A stretch of DNA of 64,000 nucleotides from CAYMUL01 sp964393605 (GCA_964393605.1 CAYMUL010000005.1:1-64000), one strand, 5' to 3'; positions 35,043-44,838 are shown, numbered from the stretch's first letter. Made by a program: numbers and translations. Notes: generated by a model not told the origin, from the sequence alone.

Positions 35043-36065
35043 TTATATCCTCTTTATTTGTTCTAATCTTATTAGTTTATCATCTATGTAAAAATCTGCA
35101 GCAGGTTTTCCAAATTTCAAGGTGTGATACTTAACCCCCCATTCAGATAATTGTTTCTTTGTTAAACCTTCCCAATCCTTTTTAGTCTTTGATCCTCGAG
35201 CAGTAAAAAGTATTATTTGGTTGCCTGCGTCATACAACCTATTAATTTTTTCAATATTATCCGTGAGAGGAATCGCTTCGTAATAATTATTATTTGGAGT
35301 AAGAGCAGCAATAACACCATCAATATCTATACAATACGTTTTGTTATACTTAACTTTATTCTCGTCCTCCACGGCTAAGTATGATCTTACTCTTTCAAAA
35401 TCTTGTTCCGTATCAATATCAAATTCCTTTTCCATCTCAAATCCAAGTATTTTATCACCAGTCAAAGATTCTTTATTAAGTATGGTTGAAGACCTGATCA
35501 CATCAATTGATGCATTCTGAAAATATGTTTCTGGAAGAGATTGTCTTGGCTGATTATATGGTTCTTTTACCCCTTCAATGCTAAGTAGAGGTTCAAGATA
35601 ACAATCTGGTTTCAATCGCCACATTTTATAAGGAGTATAAGTGTTATTTTTAATAACAGACCTTACCGAATCAGCATCTGGATTTTCGATCAGCATCAGA
35701 ATCATTTTATCTATATCTGAAATTTTCCGTACAGGATGAGTCGGCCGCAGTTGCACACAAATATCAGGCAGATAACTTTCGTTATTTTTTAACCAATGCA
35801 AAGCATGCATGAAAACATCCCTATCATTGGAATTGTCCTCAGAGAGATTTTTAGGTCGTAAAAAAGGAGTTTCCGCACCAAATGATCTAGCTATTTCCGC
35901 ATAGTAATCATCATCTGTACTTACAATAATCCTGTTAATTAAACTCGATTGTAAAGCGTGCTCAATTGAATAGGCTAGTAACGGTTTCCCATTTAATGAT
36001 TTTATATTTTTATGTGGAACTGTTTTAGAACCAGACCGAGCGGGAATTATTGCTAAAATTTTCAT
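35043..36065 (-). CDS. neuA: CMP-nonulosonate cytidylyltransferase fused to a HAD-like domain
   Basis: 340 residues. Residues 1-230: ILAIIPARSGSKTVPHKNIK, LLAYSIEHALQ, IVSTDDDYYAEIA and QLRPTHPVR, the NeuA/CMP-Kdo synthetase family. Residues 245-340: TYCIDIDGVIAALTPNN, IILFTARGSK, KPAADFYIDDK, a HAD-type phosphatase fold. The fusion could couple dephosphorylation of a nonulosonate 9-phosphate or related product to activation. Start overlaps the upstream stop by one base. Confidence 0.87.
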   Translation of the reverse strand: MKILAIIPARSGSKTVPHKNIKSLNGKPLLAYSIEHALQSSLINRIIVSTDDDYYAEIARSFGAETPFLRPKNLSEDNSNDRDVFMHALHWLKNNESYLPDICVQLRPTHPVRKISDIDKMILMLIENPDADSVRSVIKNNTYTPYKMWRLKPDCYLEPLLSIEGVKEPYNQPRQSLPETYFQNASIDVIRSSTILNKESLTGDKILGFEMEKEFDIDTEQDFERVRSYLAVEDENKVKYNKTYCIDIDGVIAALTPNNNYYEAIPLTDNIEKINRLYDAGNQIILFTARGSKTKKDWEGLTKKQLSEWGVKYHTLKFGKPAADFYIDDKLIRLEQIKRI

Positions 36066-37129
36066 TAATTATCTAACTTTATTTCTATATACTTTGATGG
36101 AACTAAGTTCTCAAAAAAAGGTCCGAGACTCTGAATAATATAGGCAAGGGCAAATTTATTGATTTTTCCTTGAAGAACTAAATGAAAAAAGTATTTTAGT
36201 ACTTTAATCTTTTTATACTTGAATGCATTCTGCTGCATTAAAACCAAAAGATACCTTATTTCTAGTTGCCTCATGATCTTTTTTTCTAGTTTAAGATGTT
36301 TTGCTATCAAAAGATTAGCTTCTGCTACTCTCTTTTGAAAAAGAAATTTATTTTCTATGTTATTTGGTCTAGATGCAGTATTCATGGTTATTCTATAAAC
36401 ACCAGTGCTGTAAGGGAAATACCTGACTTTAGTCTTACTCAGTATATATATCCATAATGGGAAATCACCTCCGCCTGCATTTGTGTAAATATCATTTGGT
36501 ATTTCAACCAAAAATTTGTTAAAAAAGTCATTTTTAAATATGACTGTAAGTGTTCTTATTTGGAATCTTTTAAGAATATAGTCATTCATGGCAATATCAG
36601 TTTCAACACCATATTCATACTTCACAGTTAAGTAATCATTTATTATCTCATTTGACTTTATTATTGAATGATAATTTGAGCATACCAACCCATAATCCGA
36701 ATTTGCCTCTAAAAAATCTACTTGCTTTTGCAGTTTGTAGGGGTCTGTCCAATAGTCGTCGCCTTCACAGAGGGCGATGTATTTGCCGAAGGCTTTACTA
36801 AAATTATAAAATAAATTGAAACGTCCCGTTGGATTACCGTTTATCTTAATTACATTTTCTCTTCTATGAAGAAATAGCCTTATTTTCACTGGATACTTTT
36901 CAGCATACTCCAAACATATTTCTCTAGTACCATCGGTTGATTCATCCTCACCAAGTAGTATTTCGTAATCGAAAGTTGTTTTTTGCATCAATATGCCTTC
37001 TAGACAATCTTTAATAAAGTTTACGTGCTGATATGTTTGTACGCAAACGGAAACCAACGGTTCAGATTTCACCTGGTTTGGATAATCTTTTACTTCTACT
37101 TTTTGGTATTTTTTTATAAACTCATTCAA
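36065..37129 (-). CDS. Glycosyltransferase family 2
   Basis: 354 residues, GT-A fold. VSVCVQTYQHVNFIKDCLEG, YEILLGEDESTDGTREI and the DxD-like CEGDDYWTDPYKLQKQV. Cytoplasmic inverting transferase in repeat-unit assembly. Overlaps both neighbours. Confidence 0.9.
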   Translation of the reverse strand: MNEFIKKYQKVEVKDYPNQVKSEPLVSVCVQTYQHVNFIKDCLEGILMQKTTFDYEILLGEDESTDGTREICLEYAEKYPVKIRLFLHRRENVIKINGNPTGRFNLFYNFSKAFGKYIALCEGDDYWTDPYKLQKQVDFLEANSDYGLVCSNYHSIIKSNEIINDYLTVKYEYGVETDIAMNDYILKRFQIRTLTVIFKNDFFNKFLVEIPNDIYTNAGGGDFPLWIYILSKTKVRYFPYSTGVYRITMNTASRPNNIENKFLFQKRVAEANLLIAKHLKLEKKIMRQLEIRYLLVLMQQNAFKYKKIKVLKYFFHLVLQGKINKFALAYIIQSLGPFFENLVPSKYIEIKLDN

Positions 37130-38160
37130 GATATTTTGTTTTCTACTTCTAAATTTTGATAAGCTTTTTTTAATTTATTTATTATTTCTTCTTCAAGTTT
37201 TATTGAATTTTTTATATCAAAACTCTTTTCACCTTTATATTTTACTTTAATATCATAATTAAGTTCATTTAACATTTTTGTCAACTTTTGGTAAATTTTT
37301 TCAGGATTTGCACAAAATTCTTCGTAATTAATAATTAATTTACTTTTTTCAGGGAAAGAGTTGAGTTCATCAGATATTGATTTATTAGTATTATAAACTT
37401 GCCCTGCAATCTGATGATAAACATCCAACTTTTTAAGTCTTTTGTATTCTTTTGGTTTAACTGACCACCAAATTTTTTCACTTCCGTAATACTTTTTTCT
37501 AGCTAAAAATATCGATTGCATATTAAATAAAGAGTTTCGCTTTACAAAAATGAAAAATGATTTTGGAATATTTTGATATACCTCTGATAAGTTAAATTGA
37601 AGCATCATCAACTTGGTGACAAAGGGCTTGTTGAATGCATACTCTATTGAAGACAAACCTCTATTAATACCTTCAAAATCTACTTTTTTAAGTTGCTCTT
37701 CATTTAAGAATTCAGGATCAAAATTAGGCATATAGTTTCTAAAAAAATGTTGGAATTCGTTGGTTGCTAGGGCGCCTTTGCTTTTACCTAAATCCGAGAT
37801 GAAATTGAATTCTGATTGAATATCGGTAAAATCTCCATTGAAATCATATTCCTTATCAAATAGCATCTTTTGTATTTGAGCCCCCAAATATGGGGCATAT
37901 GCAAAACGAGTCAAAATATTAGTGGGATAAGAAAAACAAGACAAACTGGCAAGCCATTGCAAAATTAGAGTTGTACCGCTTCTTGGAGATCCAATAATGA
38001 AAATATAAGGCCACTTATTGTTATTTATTTTATTTTCTACTTTTTTTTGAACTGGTGTTAATAAAGTTTTTAACTCACTTAACAATTCATTCAACTTTTG
38101 GTTGTCTTTGAATTGTTCTTGTTTACTATTATTATATTTTTCAAATAAGGACTCAGTCAT
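37126..38160 (-). CDS. PAPS-dependent sulfotransferase
   Basis: 344 residues. The 5'-phosphosulfate loop is IFIIGSPRSGTTLILQWLA near residue 53, and the 3'-phosphate site is probably SFFIFVKRNSLFNMQSIF. This is the pattern of bacterial carbohydrate sulfotransferases. It should transfer sulfate from PAPS to the glycan or a nodulation-factor-like lipid-linked sugar. The PAPS-making genes are in the same cluster at 43570-48768. Stop overlaps the next start. Confidence 0.87.
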   Translation of the reverse strand: MTESLFEKYNNSKQEQFKDNQKLNELLSELKTLLTPVQKKVENKINNNKWPYIFIIGSPRSGTTLILQWLASLSCFSYPTNILTRFAYAPYLGAQIQKMLFDKEYDFNGDFTDIQSEFNFISDLGKSKGALATNEFQHFFRNYMPNFDPEFLNEEQLKKVDFEGINRGLSSIEYAFNKPFVTKLMMLQFNLSEVYQNIPKSFFIFVKRNSLFNMQSIFLARKKYYGSEKIWWSVKPKEYKRLKKLDVYHQIAGQVYNTNKSISDELNSFPEKSKLIINYEEFCANPEKIYQKLTKMLNELNYDIKVKYKGEKSFDIKNSIKLEEEIINKLKKAYQNLEVENKIS

Positions 38161-38170
38161 AAAATTTTCA

Positions 38171-39130
38171 TCAACAAATTAACGCTAGAATGTTTTCCAT
38201 TTCATATATGCAATATCTTTGATCAATGGGAATAGCCAAAAGATTTGCTGCTAAATAGTTTTCATAACTTTCTTTATCATTATCCCATTTTCTAATATTA
38301 GGCCAATATGTTGCCACAAATATTTTATTTGATATTAATTTCTTTTGAATTTCCGAACCATTTTTTACTAAATAAGGATAGACCATTGGTATAGTAATTG
38401 ATTCGGTGTCAATAATAATTTCATTTTCATCTTTTAGTTTACTATGAAGATAATTAAAATTATTAATCCGAATTTCAGCTATTTTGTCATACTCTATATT
38501 TTTCATTAAGCTTTGTGTGAGCTTTGACATTTTTTTTATTGGCTGTCCAATGAGTGAATCATCATTTTCTTTGAATTTGGGATAATACTTCTCAGCACCT
38601 TCTTCAATTCTTCCTAATAAATGCTCCATTCTAATATGAGAATAATCAAACTCTAATTCTGTATATAATTTCTTTTCAGAAAAAAGATAAGCACCGTCAG
38701 GTACGCCAAAATATTTTCTTGCAGAGTAGAATGTATCACAATTATTAATAGGTATTGTATAAAAAGCTTGTGAATTATCAATAATAATATTTCGCTTAAA
38801 TTCAGCTATCTCTTTTACCTTTTTATCACAAATTCCAAAATAATTATTATAGACTAATACTTCATCCGATTTTATATTCTCAAAGTTTACATTTGGCATA
38901 AATCTTTTATCAATTCTGTAAAACTCATATTTAACATTAAGTTTCTTAAGTGGTTCTAGCATTACATCACAAGTATAATATGGAATAAAAACTTTTTTAT
39001 AATTATTGGCTTTTAATATATATTCAAAGGCATTCCTACCTGTGTTGAGTTTTACAGCAGCTTTGTGATATTCTTCATTCTTATTAAGCTCTAGTTCAAA
39101 ATAACCACCAATTGCACTATATAAGTTCAT
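38171..39130 (-). CDS. Aminotransferase-fold (DegT/DnrJ/EryC1-like) protein, divergent
   Basis: 319 residues. NTGRNAFEYILKANNYKKVF, IIIDNSQAFYT and FYSARKYFGVPDGAYLFS parallel the fold, the Asp and the PLP-lysine segment (K in SARKYFG) of sugar aminotransferases, but the rest has drifted and it is about 50 residues short. It may be an enzyme with altered substrate or a non-catalytic partner. Overlaps the WbqC gene by 14 bp. Confidence 0.65.
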   Translation of the reverse strand: MNLYSAIGGYFELELNKNEEYHKAAVKLNTGRNAFEYILKANNYKKVFIPYYTCDVMLEPLKKLNVKYEFYRIDKRFMPNVNFENIKSDEVLVYNNYFGICDKKVKEIAEFKRNIIIDNSQAFYTIPINNCDTFYSARKYFGVPDGAYLFSEKKLYTELEFDYSHIRMEHLLGRIEEGAEKYYPKFKENDDSLIGQPIKKMSKLTQSLMKNIEYDKIAEIRINNFNYLHSKLKDENEIIIDTESITIPMVYPYLVKNGSEIQKKLISNKIFVATYWPNIRKWDNDKESYENYLAANLLAIPIDQRYCIYEMENILALIC

Positions 39131-39824
39131 ATCGACTAAGCATTTTGTGAATCTCTTTCACAGAGTTGAACATCATTACATCAATAATAGATAAATTCGG
39201 AATAAACTCGTTACCAAATTGCTTGTATTCAATTTTATTTGTGGAAAGAAATTTAAGTTCGATACCCTTTTCTGCGAATTCTTCCTTAGAATAAATCTCC
39301 CTACCGCCAATTGGATTTAAATATTCCGTTGAGTTGTTTTTTTTACAAATGTCGATCAACCTATCAGCCTTTTCCATACCTTTACTTTCTGAATATTTTT
39401 CTGACGAAAGCTCATACTTTGTTTCCATATGTAAATAGTCACAAACTTTACGAATACTACTAATAGCCAACGATGATATATTATTTTGTTCTTCATTAAA
39501 AATATTTTGTATTAAAGACATAACTTCATCATAATGAGGAGCTTTGGCATAGGAACTATTGAGAGTTTTTAAAAACTTTTTTTGCCACTTATCAAATTGA
39601 CGCAATGATATTTCAGTTTCATTAATTTTTCTATTGGGACTGATGTTTTGAATTGGAAAGGTGAAAAGAAATTCTTTACCACTCACTAAAATTTTATTTC
39701 TATTTATCCATCCTTGCTTAATAAAATTGACATCATCATAAAACACGAACTTATGAACTGCATTGAGTAATTGAAAATACCCAATATAAGGGAATATGTA
39801 AGGCTGCATTACTGCTATTTTCAT
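39117..39824 (-). CDS. wbqC: WbqC-like family protein
   Basis: 235 residues. MKIAVMQPYIFPYIGYFQLL, VFYDDVNFIKQGWINRNKIL and FLFTFPIQN are hallmarks of the WbqC family, found with aminotransferases in surface-sugar loci; its exact reaction is not established. It sits between two DegT-fold genes with overlaps on both sides (14 and 4 bp), suggesting they act on one sugar. Confidence 0.9.
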   Translation of the reverse strand: MKIAVMQPYIFPYIGYFQLLNAVHKFVFYDDVNFIKQGWINRNKILVSGKEFLFTFPIQNISPNRKINETEISLRQFDKWQKKFLKTLNSSYAKAPHYDEVMSLIQNIFNEEQNNISSLAISSIRKVCDYLHMETKYELSSEKYSESKGMEKADRLIDICKKNNSTEYLNPIGGREIYSKEEFAEKGIELKFLSTNKIEYKQFGNEFIPNLSIIDVMMFNSVKEIHKMLSRYELI

Positions 39825-40963
39825 AAAGCTAAATTTCTAATTTTATTAATAATTTCTTGAACATCTTTTATGCTTAAGTTGCTAAATATAGGCAGACAAA
39901 TAACTACATCAGCAACTTCATTTGCAACTGGCAGATTGCTCTTTTCCGCTGATTTTATAGATTTGTATGTAGAAAAATTACTTATCAGAGGATAGAAATA
40001 TCGTCTGCCGTAAATACCACTATCTTTCAGTTTCTGGTACAATTCATCACGGGTCATTCCATATTTATCTTTATCAACAAGTATTGGGAAATATGAATAA
40101 TTATGTTCAACTCCATCAAAATCGTCCAAAAAAGTAATTCCATTAACCTCTATAAGACCCTCTCGGTAAGCTAAAGCAATCAACTTTCTCTTTTTTATAT
40201 TCTCGTCAACATACCGCAATTGAAGCAATCCAAAAGCTGCCTGCACTTCATTCATTTTGGAGTTAATTCCCGGGGCAACAACCGTAGTTTCGCCTGCAAA
40301 GCCAAAGTTTTTTAGATAATCAATCTTTTTTTTTGTTTTTTCATCGTGGCAAACGATTGCTCCTCCTTCAAATGTATTGTAAACCTTTGTCGCGTGGAAA
40401 CTCAATACAGAGAGATCACCAAAATTCAAGATGGAATCTCCATTCAGTTTAACCCCAAAAGCGTGTGCAGCATCGTAGATTAGTTTTAATCCATAAGTAT
40501 CCGCAATTTCTTCCATTCGAGAAACACAGCAGGGATTTCCGTAAACGTGTACAGGCATAATTGCAGTAGTTTGAGGAGTAATAGCTGCTTCAATTTTTTC
40601 TGTGTCGATGTTAAAGAAATTCGGCTCAACATCAACAAAAACCGGTTTAATATTATTCCACCAAAGAGAATGTGCGGTAGCAACGAAACTAAATGGAGTT
40701 GTAATGACTTCACCAGTTATCCTTAACTCTTGTAAAGCTGTTACAAGTGCAAGAGTACCGTTCGCAAAAAGAGAAATATATTTTACTCCCAGATACTCCG
40801 CCAGTCTCTTTTCAAGTTCTTGATGAAAAGGACCGTTATTTGTAAGCCACTTTTTCTCCCAAATTTTTTCAAGATAGGGGATAAATTCTTCAAGTGGTGG
40901 TAGTGAAGGTTGAGTGACCGTTATTTTTTTTTGCATCTTATTTTCTGATTTTAAATTTTTCAT
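39821..40963 (-). CDS. DegT/DnrJ/EryC1 PLP-dependent sugar aminotransferase
   Basis: 380 residues. PSLPPLEEFIPYLEKIWEKK, WLTNNGPFHQELEKRLAEYL, IYDAAHAFGVK (Asp for PLP) and SFHATKVYNTFEGGAIV (Schiff-base lysine), plus MNEVQAAFGLLQLRY. It resembles VioA/FdtB-type nucleotide-sugar transaminases more than WbpE. It converts a keto-sugar nucleotide to an amino sugar. ATG at 40936 is an alternative start that would avoid most of the overlap with the flippase gene. Confidence 0.88.
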   Translation of the reverse strand: MKNLKSENKMQKKITVTQPSLPPLEEFIPYLEKIWEKKWLTNNGPFHQELEKRLAEYLGVKYISLFANGTLALVTALQELRITGEVITTPFSFVATAHSLWWNNIKPVFVDVEPNFFNIDTEKIEAAITPQTTAIMPVHVYGNPCCVSRMEEIADTYGLKLIYDAAHAFGVKLNGDSILNFGDLSVLSFHATKVYNTFEGGAIVCHDEKTKKKIDYLKNFGFAGETTVVAPGINSKMNEVQAAFGLLQLRYVDENIKKRKLIALAYREGLIEVNGITFLDDFDGVEHNYSYFPILVDKDKYGMTRDELYQKLKDSGIYGRRYFYPLISNFSTYKSIKSAEKSNLPVANEVADVVICLPIFSNLSIKDVQEIINKIRNLAL

Positions 40964-42383
40964 AAATAATGTTCTTTAATTCAATGTACTCATATAAATT
41001 AAAGCTCTCTCCAATAATCAAAAGTAGTACAATTGCAGTTATAATTTGAATTGGTAAAATAACGATAGGAGTTAGCAAGAGCATATAAGGAAATAAGAAT
41101 AATATAAACCCAATACTAAAAGATAATAAAAAAGAAAATGTCACATCTCGTAACTGTTCAATACTAGGGTAACTAATAAGTTTTCCTGAATACTGGCTAT
41201 TCAAGAAGTATGAAATAATTGAATTTCCGATCATAGCAATTATCATCGCTTTAATTCCAAAATAAATTCCAATCATTATTATGGGTATCGCTATTGACTT
41301 TTTAATAAAATCTAGTTTTAGAAAAAGATCTGATCTTCCCTTCACATTAAGAATATTCAAATTAAGAGCGTGTAAAGGATAAAACACACCTACCAGACAA
41401 AGTAACTGTAAATACTCAATTGAACCTGCCCATTTTTCACCAAGTAAAACAAGAATTAAAGTCTCCGCCACACCAGCTAAACTTAACATTAAAAATCCAG
41501 AGAGAAATACGGTAATTTTTAGCAACTTTTTATAAGCAGCTTTTAATCTTTCATTATTATCTTGAATTTTAGCTAAAACCGGAAAGCTTACACGTTGTAT
41601 TGTAGAGTTAAGATTCGAAGCAAATAAATTTTTAAACTGATCTGCTCTCGTGTAAAAACCTAAATCAGCTGCGGAAAAATATTTGCCTATTACCAGGTAA
41701 TAAATATTCTTATAAACTCTATCAAGCAAACCAGACAATAACAATTTATAGCCGAAATTGAACAATTCCTTAAAAGAAGACTTACTGAACTCCCAAGTAG
41801 GTTTCCATTTATTAAAGATCCATAATAATACGGTCTGGAAAAAATTATTTAACAAACTCCTCCAAACCAAACTCCAAACACCATATCCAGCCAGAGCCAA
41901 GCCTATGCCAATTGCGCCTGAACTGATGTTAGAACTAATTGATATTTTGCTTTGTAATTTAAAGTTTATATCTTTTGTTAATCTAGCTCTTTGCACAATT
42001 GCTATTGCATTAATTATTACGGTAATCCCAAGAACTTTAACTAAATCTGTTAACTGAGGTTCATTAAAAAATGAACTTATTAGTGGTGAAACTAAAAAAA
42101 GGAGTATATAAATAAAAAAGCCAACAACAATATTAAAATAAAAAATGGTGGAATAATCTTTTTGTTTAGCATCATTTTTTCTAATTAGAGCTTGAGTAAA
42201 TCCTGCGTCGATAAAAGATTGTGAGACTGCCACAAAAACTGTTATCATTCCAACTAAACCGTAATCTTCAGGTGTCAGAATCCTAGCAAGTATTATACCT
42301 ATAACAAATTGTACTCCATGGTTACCAATGTTATCAACAAAACTCCATACAAAGCCAGAGATGGATTTTTCTTTTAAAGTCAT
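40938..42383 (-). CDS. wzx: Wzx-type polysaccharide flippase
   Basis: 481 residues with about twelve to fourteen membrane segments; GFVWSFVDNIGNHGVQFVIG, ILTPEDYGLVGMITVFVAVS and AALIRKNDAKQKDYSTIF-like segments match the polysaccharide transport (PST/MOP) family. It should flip lipid-linked repeat units across the inner membrane for the Wzy-like polymerase at 30851. Confidence 0.87.
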   Translation of the reverse strand: MTLKEKSISGFVWSFVDNIGNHGVQFVIGIILARILTPEDYGLVGMITVFVAVSQSFIDAGFTQALIRKNDAKQKDYSTIFYFNIVVGFFIYILLFLVSPLISSFFNEPQLTDLVKVLGITVIINAIAIVQRARLTKDINFKLQSKISISSNISSGAIGIGLALAGYGVWSLVWRSLLNNFFQTVLLWIFNKWKPTWEFSKSSFKELFNFGYKLLLSGLLDRVYKNIYYLVIGKYFSAADLGFYTRADQFKNLFASNLNSTIQRVSFPVLAKIQDNNERLKAAYKKLLKITVFLSGFLMLSLAGVAETLILVLLGEKWAGSIEYLQLLCLVGVFYPLHALNLNILNVKGRSDLFLKLDFIKKSIAIPIIMIGIYFGIKAMIIAMIGNSIISYFLNSQYSGKLISYPSIEQLRDVTFSFLLSFSIGFILFLFPYMLLLTPIVILPIQIITAIVLLLIIGESFNLYEYIELKNIIYEKFKIRK

Positions 42384-42464
42384 ATTTGAACTTATTATTA
42401 CTTAATACTTCTGATAAAATATCATTTTCAATCTAAACTTAAAATCAAACCCTCAGCATGAAAT

Positions 42465-43577
42465 TTATAAATTATCATAATACCACTTCGCAGCCAGTTC
42501 GAATCCCAAGGTTGCATCTACCTCAGGATCATAATCGATTATTGTGTTTGCTTTGATTATACTTGCTTGTGAGTGAGGAATATCGCCAATTCGAAAGGGC
42601 CCGTATTGAGGTTCAATTTCTCTTATCTTGTCATCAAACTTAGCAAGGTTATCCCGTAAGGCGGTGAAGAGCTGGTTTAGTGTTGTGTTGCCGCCGAAGG
42701 CGATATTGAAGACTTCGGAGAAAAAGTAGCTGCCAGCGGTCAGCGACCAGCGTTCAGTCCGCCGTGGCGGATCATTTTTCACTTTTATCTTTTCGCTTTC
42801 AACTTGTAACAGGTATTTATGTTCATCAAGTTCTAAATTGTAATATTCTCGTTGCCCTTTCAAGATCTGTTCATCGGGGGTGAAGAGGGCTTTTTCGTTT
42901 GCTTGGATTACGTTTTCAATATATGTAAAATCGCGGCTGTAGGTGCCGTCACCGTTAATGACCGGGCGTTCGTGGTTTATCAAATTTTTAACCCAAAGCG
43001 GAATAACAGCGGCGTATGCTCCATTTGGGTCTTGGCGTTTGCCGAAGACATTAAAGTATCGGAGTCCGATGCACTGCATACCGTAAGTCTTTGCAAAGAC
43101 ATCTGCATAGAGTTCATTTACATATTTTGTAATTGCATAAGGAGAGAGCGGCTTCCCTATTTCTTCTTCCACTTTTGGTAATTTTTTGGAGTCACCATAA
43201 GTGCTTGAACTTGCTGCGTAGACGAATCGCTTTACCTTTGCATCGCGTGCTGCGATAAGTACATTTAAAAAGCCATCTATGTTAACCGAGTTTGTGTTTG
43301 CCGGATCTTCGATTGAGCGAGGGACAGAGCCGAGGGCGGCTTGATGGGAGACGTAATCACAGTTGCGGACTGTATGGATGCATGTCTGTATGTCGCGAAT
43401 GTCCCCATTAACGAAAGTGAAATTTGGATTTGAGTAGTTATGTTTTATATTTCTTTCGTAACCAGTTGAAAAATCGTCAAGGCAGACTACTTCATGTCCC
43501 AGGGAAAGGAAATGATCTACAAGGTTACTGCCGATGAATCCAGCGCCACCGGTGACGAGAATTTTTTGTTTATCCAC
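42465..43577 (-). CDS. wbpP: UDP-N-acetylglucosamine/-glucuronate 4-epimerase (WbpP-like) with in-frame repeat insertion
   Basis: 370 residues; relatives have about 340. LVTGGAGFIGSNLVDHF, QAALGSVPRSIEDPANTN, YAASSSTYGDSKKLPKVEE, YAITKYVNELYADV (YxxxK) and NVFGKRQDPNGAYAAVIP match Pseudomonas WbpP closely. Between ANEKALFTPDEQ and EVFNIAFGG an extra segment of about 40 residues includes KVKNDPPRRTERWSLTAG, encoded by CAGCGGT-type heptamers near 42735-42850. Partial copies of this gene lie at 48782, 50070, 50803 and 51916. Confidence 0.86.
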   Translation of the reverse strand: MDKQKILVTGGAGFIGSNLVDHFLSLGHEVVCLDDFSTGYERNIKHNYSNPNFTFVNGDIRDIQTCIHTVRNCDYVSHQAALGSVPRSIEDPANTNSVNIDGFLNVLIAARDAKVKRFVYAASSSTYGDSKKLPKVEEEIGKPLSPYAITKYVNELYADVFAKTYGMQCIGLRYFNVFGKRQDPNGAYAAVIPLWVKNLINHERPVINGDGTYSRDFTYIENVIQANEKALFTPDEQILKGQREYYNLELDEHKYLLQVESEKIKVKNDPPRRTERWSLTAGSYFFSEVFNIAFGGNTTLNQLFTALRDNLAKFDDKIREIEPQYGPFRIGDIPHSQASIIKANTIIDYDPEVDATLGFELAAKWYYDNL

Positions 43578-44838
43578 GTAACATCCCCGCTGCTATTGTG
43601 TTATTAGTTGCCTCGTTTATTAAAATTATGCTGCCGGTCATTCTATTTTTTTTGTAACCATCAAAAAATAATGGTTTTGTTGTGCGTAATTTAACTCTGA
43701 AAATATCATTCATCTTAATTTCTTTATCATCTTCCATTCTGTGGAGATTATTTATATCCATTTTATAGACAACGTCTTTAACCATAGCACGTGCTTCACT
43801 TGAAGTATGGCGAAGTATAAATTTACTACCGAGTGTAAGAGGTTTGGTATCGAACCAGCACATCATAGCATCTATATCTTGACTGGATTCAGTTTGATTA
43901 TTCGGTTTAACAATCATATCTCCCCTACTGATATCGAGATCATCTTCAAGTTCAACAGAAATTGACATTGGCGGAAAGGCTTCTTCGACTTCCTTATCGA
44001 GATTACGAAGTGATTTAATTTTTGAAGTAAATCCGGACGGTAAAATAGTAACTTCCTCACCAACTCTAAAAATACCGCTGGCAATACGACCGGCGAAACC
44101 ACGGTAATCGTGATAACCTTCAATTTTTTGTGGACGGATAACATATTGAACAGGAATTCGTGGATCTTGATGATTGTAGTCACTTGAAATATGGATAGTT
44201 TCCAAAAGATGAAGTAAAGTACCACCTTTGTACCAGTCCATATTAGTTGAACGATCAACAACATTATCGCCGTTAATTGCGCTGATGGGGACATAGCGGA
44301 CATCCTTGATATCCATTTTAGCGGCGAATCCTTTGAAGTCGGATACAATCTCATCATATTTTTCTTCTGAATAATCGACAAGGTCCATTTTATTTACACA
44401 TAGAACCAAGTGCGGAATTCTGAGAAGACTTGCAATGTATGAGTGGCGTTTTGTCTGCTCAACAACTCCGTTGCGCGCATCAACTAAAATAAGTGCAAGA
44501 TTTGCTGTTGACGCACCCGTTACCATGTTGCGAGTGTATTGTATATGTCCTGGTGTATCTGCAATAATAAATTTTCTTTTAGGTGTAGCAAAGTAGCGGT
44601 AAGCTACATCGATGGTAATTCCTTGTTCACGTTCGGCATGGAGTCCGTCTGTGAGAAGTGCAAGATCCATATCGAGACCTTTCTTCTCGCTGGAACGTTT
44701 AACGGCTTCAAGCTGGTCTTCGAAGATACCTTTGCTATCGTAAAGAAGTCTGCCGATAAGAGTGGACTTGCCGTCGTCAACGGAACCGGCTGTTGTGAAG
44801 CGGAGGAGTTCCATTGCGAGGTAGTTTTTATTATGCAT
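43570..44838 (-). CDS. cysN: Sulfate adenylyltransferase subunit 1 (GTPase)
   Basis: 422 residues. GTPase motifs: P-loop AGSVDDGKSTLIGRLLYDS, DTPGHIQYTRNM, and CVNKMDLVDYSE, followed by EF-Tu-like beta-barrel domains. It activates CysD for APS synthesis. ATG at 44814 (MELLRFTTAG) is an alternative start. No CysC domain is fused; two separate APS-kinase genes lie upstream. Overlaps wbpP by eight bases. Confidence 0.93.
   Translation of the reverse strand: MHNKNYLAMELLRFTTAGSVDDGKSTLIGRLLYDSKGIFEDQLEAVKRSSEKKGLDMDLALLTDGLHAEREQGITIDVAYRYFATPKRKFIIADTPGHIQYTRNMVTGASTANLALILVDARNGVVEQTKRHSYIASLLRIPHLVLCVNKMDLVDYSEEKYDEIVSDFKGFAAKMDIKDVRYVPISAINGDNVVDRSTNMDWYKGGTLLHLLETIHISSDYNHQDPRIPVQYVIRPQKIEGYHDYRGFAGRIASGIFRVGEEVTILPSGFTSKIKSLRNLDKEVEEAFPPMSISVELEDDLDISRGDMIVKPNNQTESSQDIDAMMCWFDTKPLTLGSKFILRHTSSEARAMVKDVVYKMDINNLHRMEDDKEIKMNDIFRVKLRTTKPLFFDGYKKNRMTGSIILINEATNNTIAAGMLRG

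Noticed and set aside
43914..44381. 155-residue minus-strand frame inside cysN
   Set aside because: Alternative frame of cysN, whose motifs are unambiguous.
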